Shown here: one piece after another, positions 5,773 to 6,041 of the stretch
Layout: the number at the start of each line of letters is the position of its first letter
How positions within the stretch are numbered: position 1 is the stretch's first letter
NCBI GenBank assembly: GCA_031284225.1
Contig: JAITAH010000051.1
Coordinates: 1 to 6,041, forward strand
Source of the DNA: Dysgonamonadaceae bacterium
GTDB taxonomy: Bacteria > Bacteroidota > Bacteroidia > Bacteroidales > Azobacteroidaceae
Direction of reading: 5' to 3'
Length of the DNA: 6,041 bases
The notes under the pieces: generated by a model
Told to the model about the DNA's origin: nothing
The model's database searches: none
What the model saw: the letters and a program-made list of their open reading frames with translations, nothing else
Program-made: the position numbers and the translations under genes

Positions 5773-6041
5773 TTATCTTCCCCAACACAAACCGGCCGCC
5801 AACAACAGACCGAAAATAATTACATTCCGCGCCGTTTGTTCCAACACGCCGACGAGCGCTTTTCCCCGGTCAATGGTTACCAGCGCTTTTCCTGTTTTGA
5901 AATGAAAAAACAAATAAATGAACGGCAATAAAGCGGCTGTTCGGGTGTTTTCTATCCAGAAATATTGGCAGCAAATGACCGCTAAAAGGCCATTGATGAA
6001 ATAAAACCATTTGCCGAAATTCTCGCCCAGCATCACGACAG
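5773..6041 (-). CDS. menA: 1,4-dihydroxy-2-naphthoate polyprenyltransferase MenA, C-terminal part (cut by window edge)
   Basis: The frame is open to the window edge; about 89 C-terminal codons of a protein usually near 300 residues are present. MenA attaches the polyprenyl chain to dihydroxynaphthoate in menaquinone synthesis, in the inner membrane. The visible part begins VVMLGENFGKWFYF, matching the conserved V-V-x-L-G-E segment of MenA, then two hydrophobic segments, a short basic loop (HFKTGKALVTIDRGKALVGV), LEQTAR, and a last membrane segment ending GLCWGR. The LEQTAR block corresponds to LERTVK near the E. coli MenA C-terminus. A GTG at 6036 could be taken as a start, but the frame continues upstream and the match does too, so this is a truncated larger gene. 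The phosphatase gene lies 123 bases downstream with its own promoter. Confidence 0.78.
   Translation of the reverse strand, partial: VVMLGENFGKWFYFINGLLAVICCQYFWIENTRTAALLPFIYLFFHFKTGKALVTIDRGKALVGVLEQTARNVIIFGLLLAAGLCWGR

Noticed and set aside
5773..6036. Stand-alone 87-codon membrane protein starting at GTG 6036
   Set aside because: The frame stays open to the window edge and the MenA match continues through the supposed start, so it is the end of a larger gene.

Overview
The window looks like a chromosomal segment of a Bacteroidota bacterium, most likely order Bacteroidales. The reasons are the AT-rich intergenic DNA, upstream sites of the TTTG/TAnnTTTG type used by the Bacteroidota primary sigma factor, the gene order lptE - TPR-like protein - secG, and the style of the exported hydrolases. 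All identifications come from reading the translated sequence; no database search was run.

Layout. (1) 1-102, minus: the first 34 codons of a small membrane protein cut by the window edge. (2) 103-874: a gene-poor stretch of about 770 bases holding short hairpins, a long inverted repeat (472-578) and a fragment resembling a dispersed repeat (about 590-660). (3) 875-2092, plus: an exported GH88 unsaturated glucuronyl hydrolase, followed by a terminator-like hairpin. (4) 2267-3902, plus: a tight three-gene operon of lptE, an uncharacterised TPR-like protein and secG, with a promoter-like site before lptE and a strong terminator after secG. (5) 4021-5649, minus: an exported alkaline phosphatase that converges on secG and shares its terminator. 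(6) 5773-6041, minus: the C-terminal end of the menaquinone-pathway prenyltransferase MenA, cut by the window edge.

Functionally, the central operon serves the cell envelope: LptE supports lipopolysaccharide delivery to the outer membrane and SecG supports protein export. The two exported enzymes act in the periplasm or outside the cell, one on oligosaccharides with an unsaturated uronic acid end (products of polysaccharide lyases) and the other on phosphate esters. MenA makes the lipid quinone used in respiration. I see no mobile-element gene, CRISPR array, tRNA or rRNA. The least ordinary parts are the repeat-rich spacer before the GH88 gene, the conserved-looking but uncharacterised middle gene of the lptE-secG operon, and the C-terminal extension of the phosphatase.
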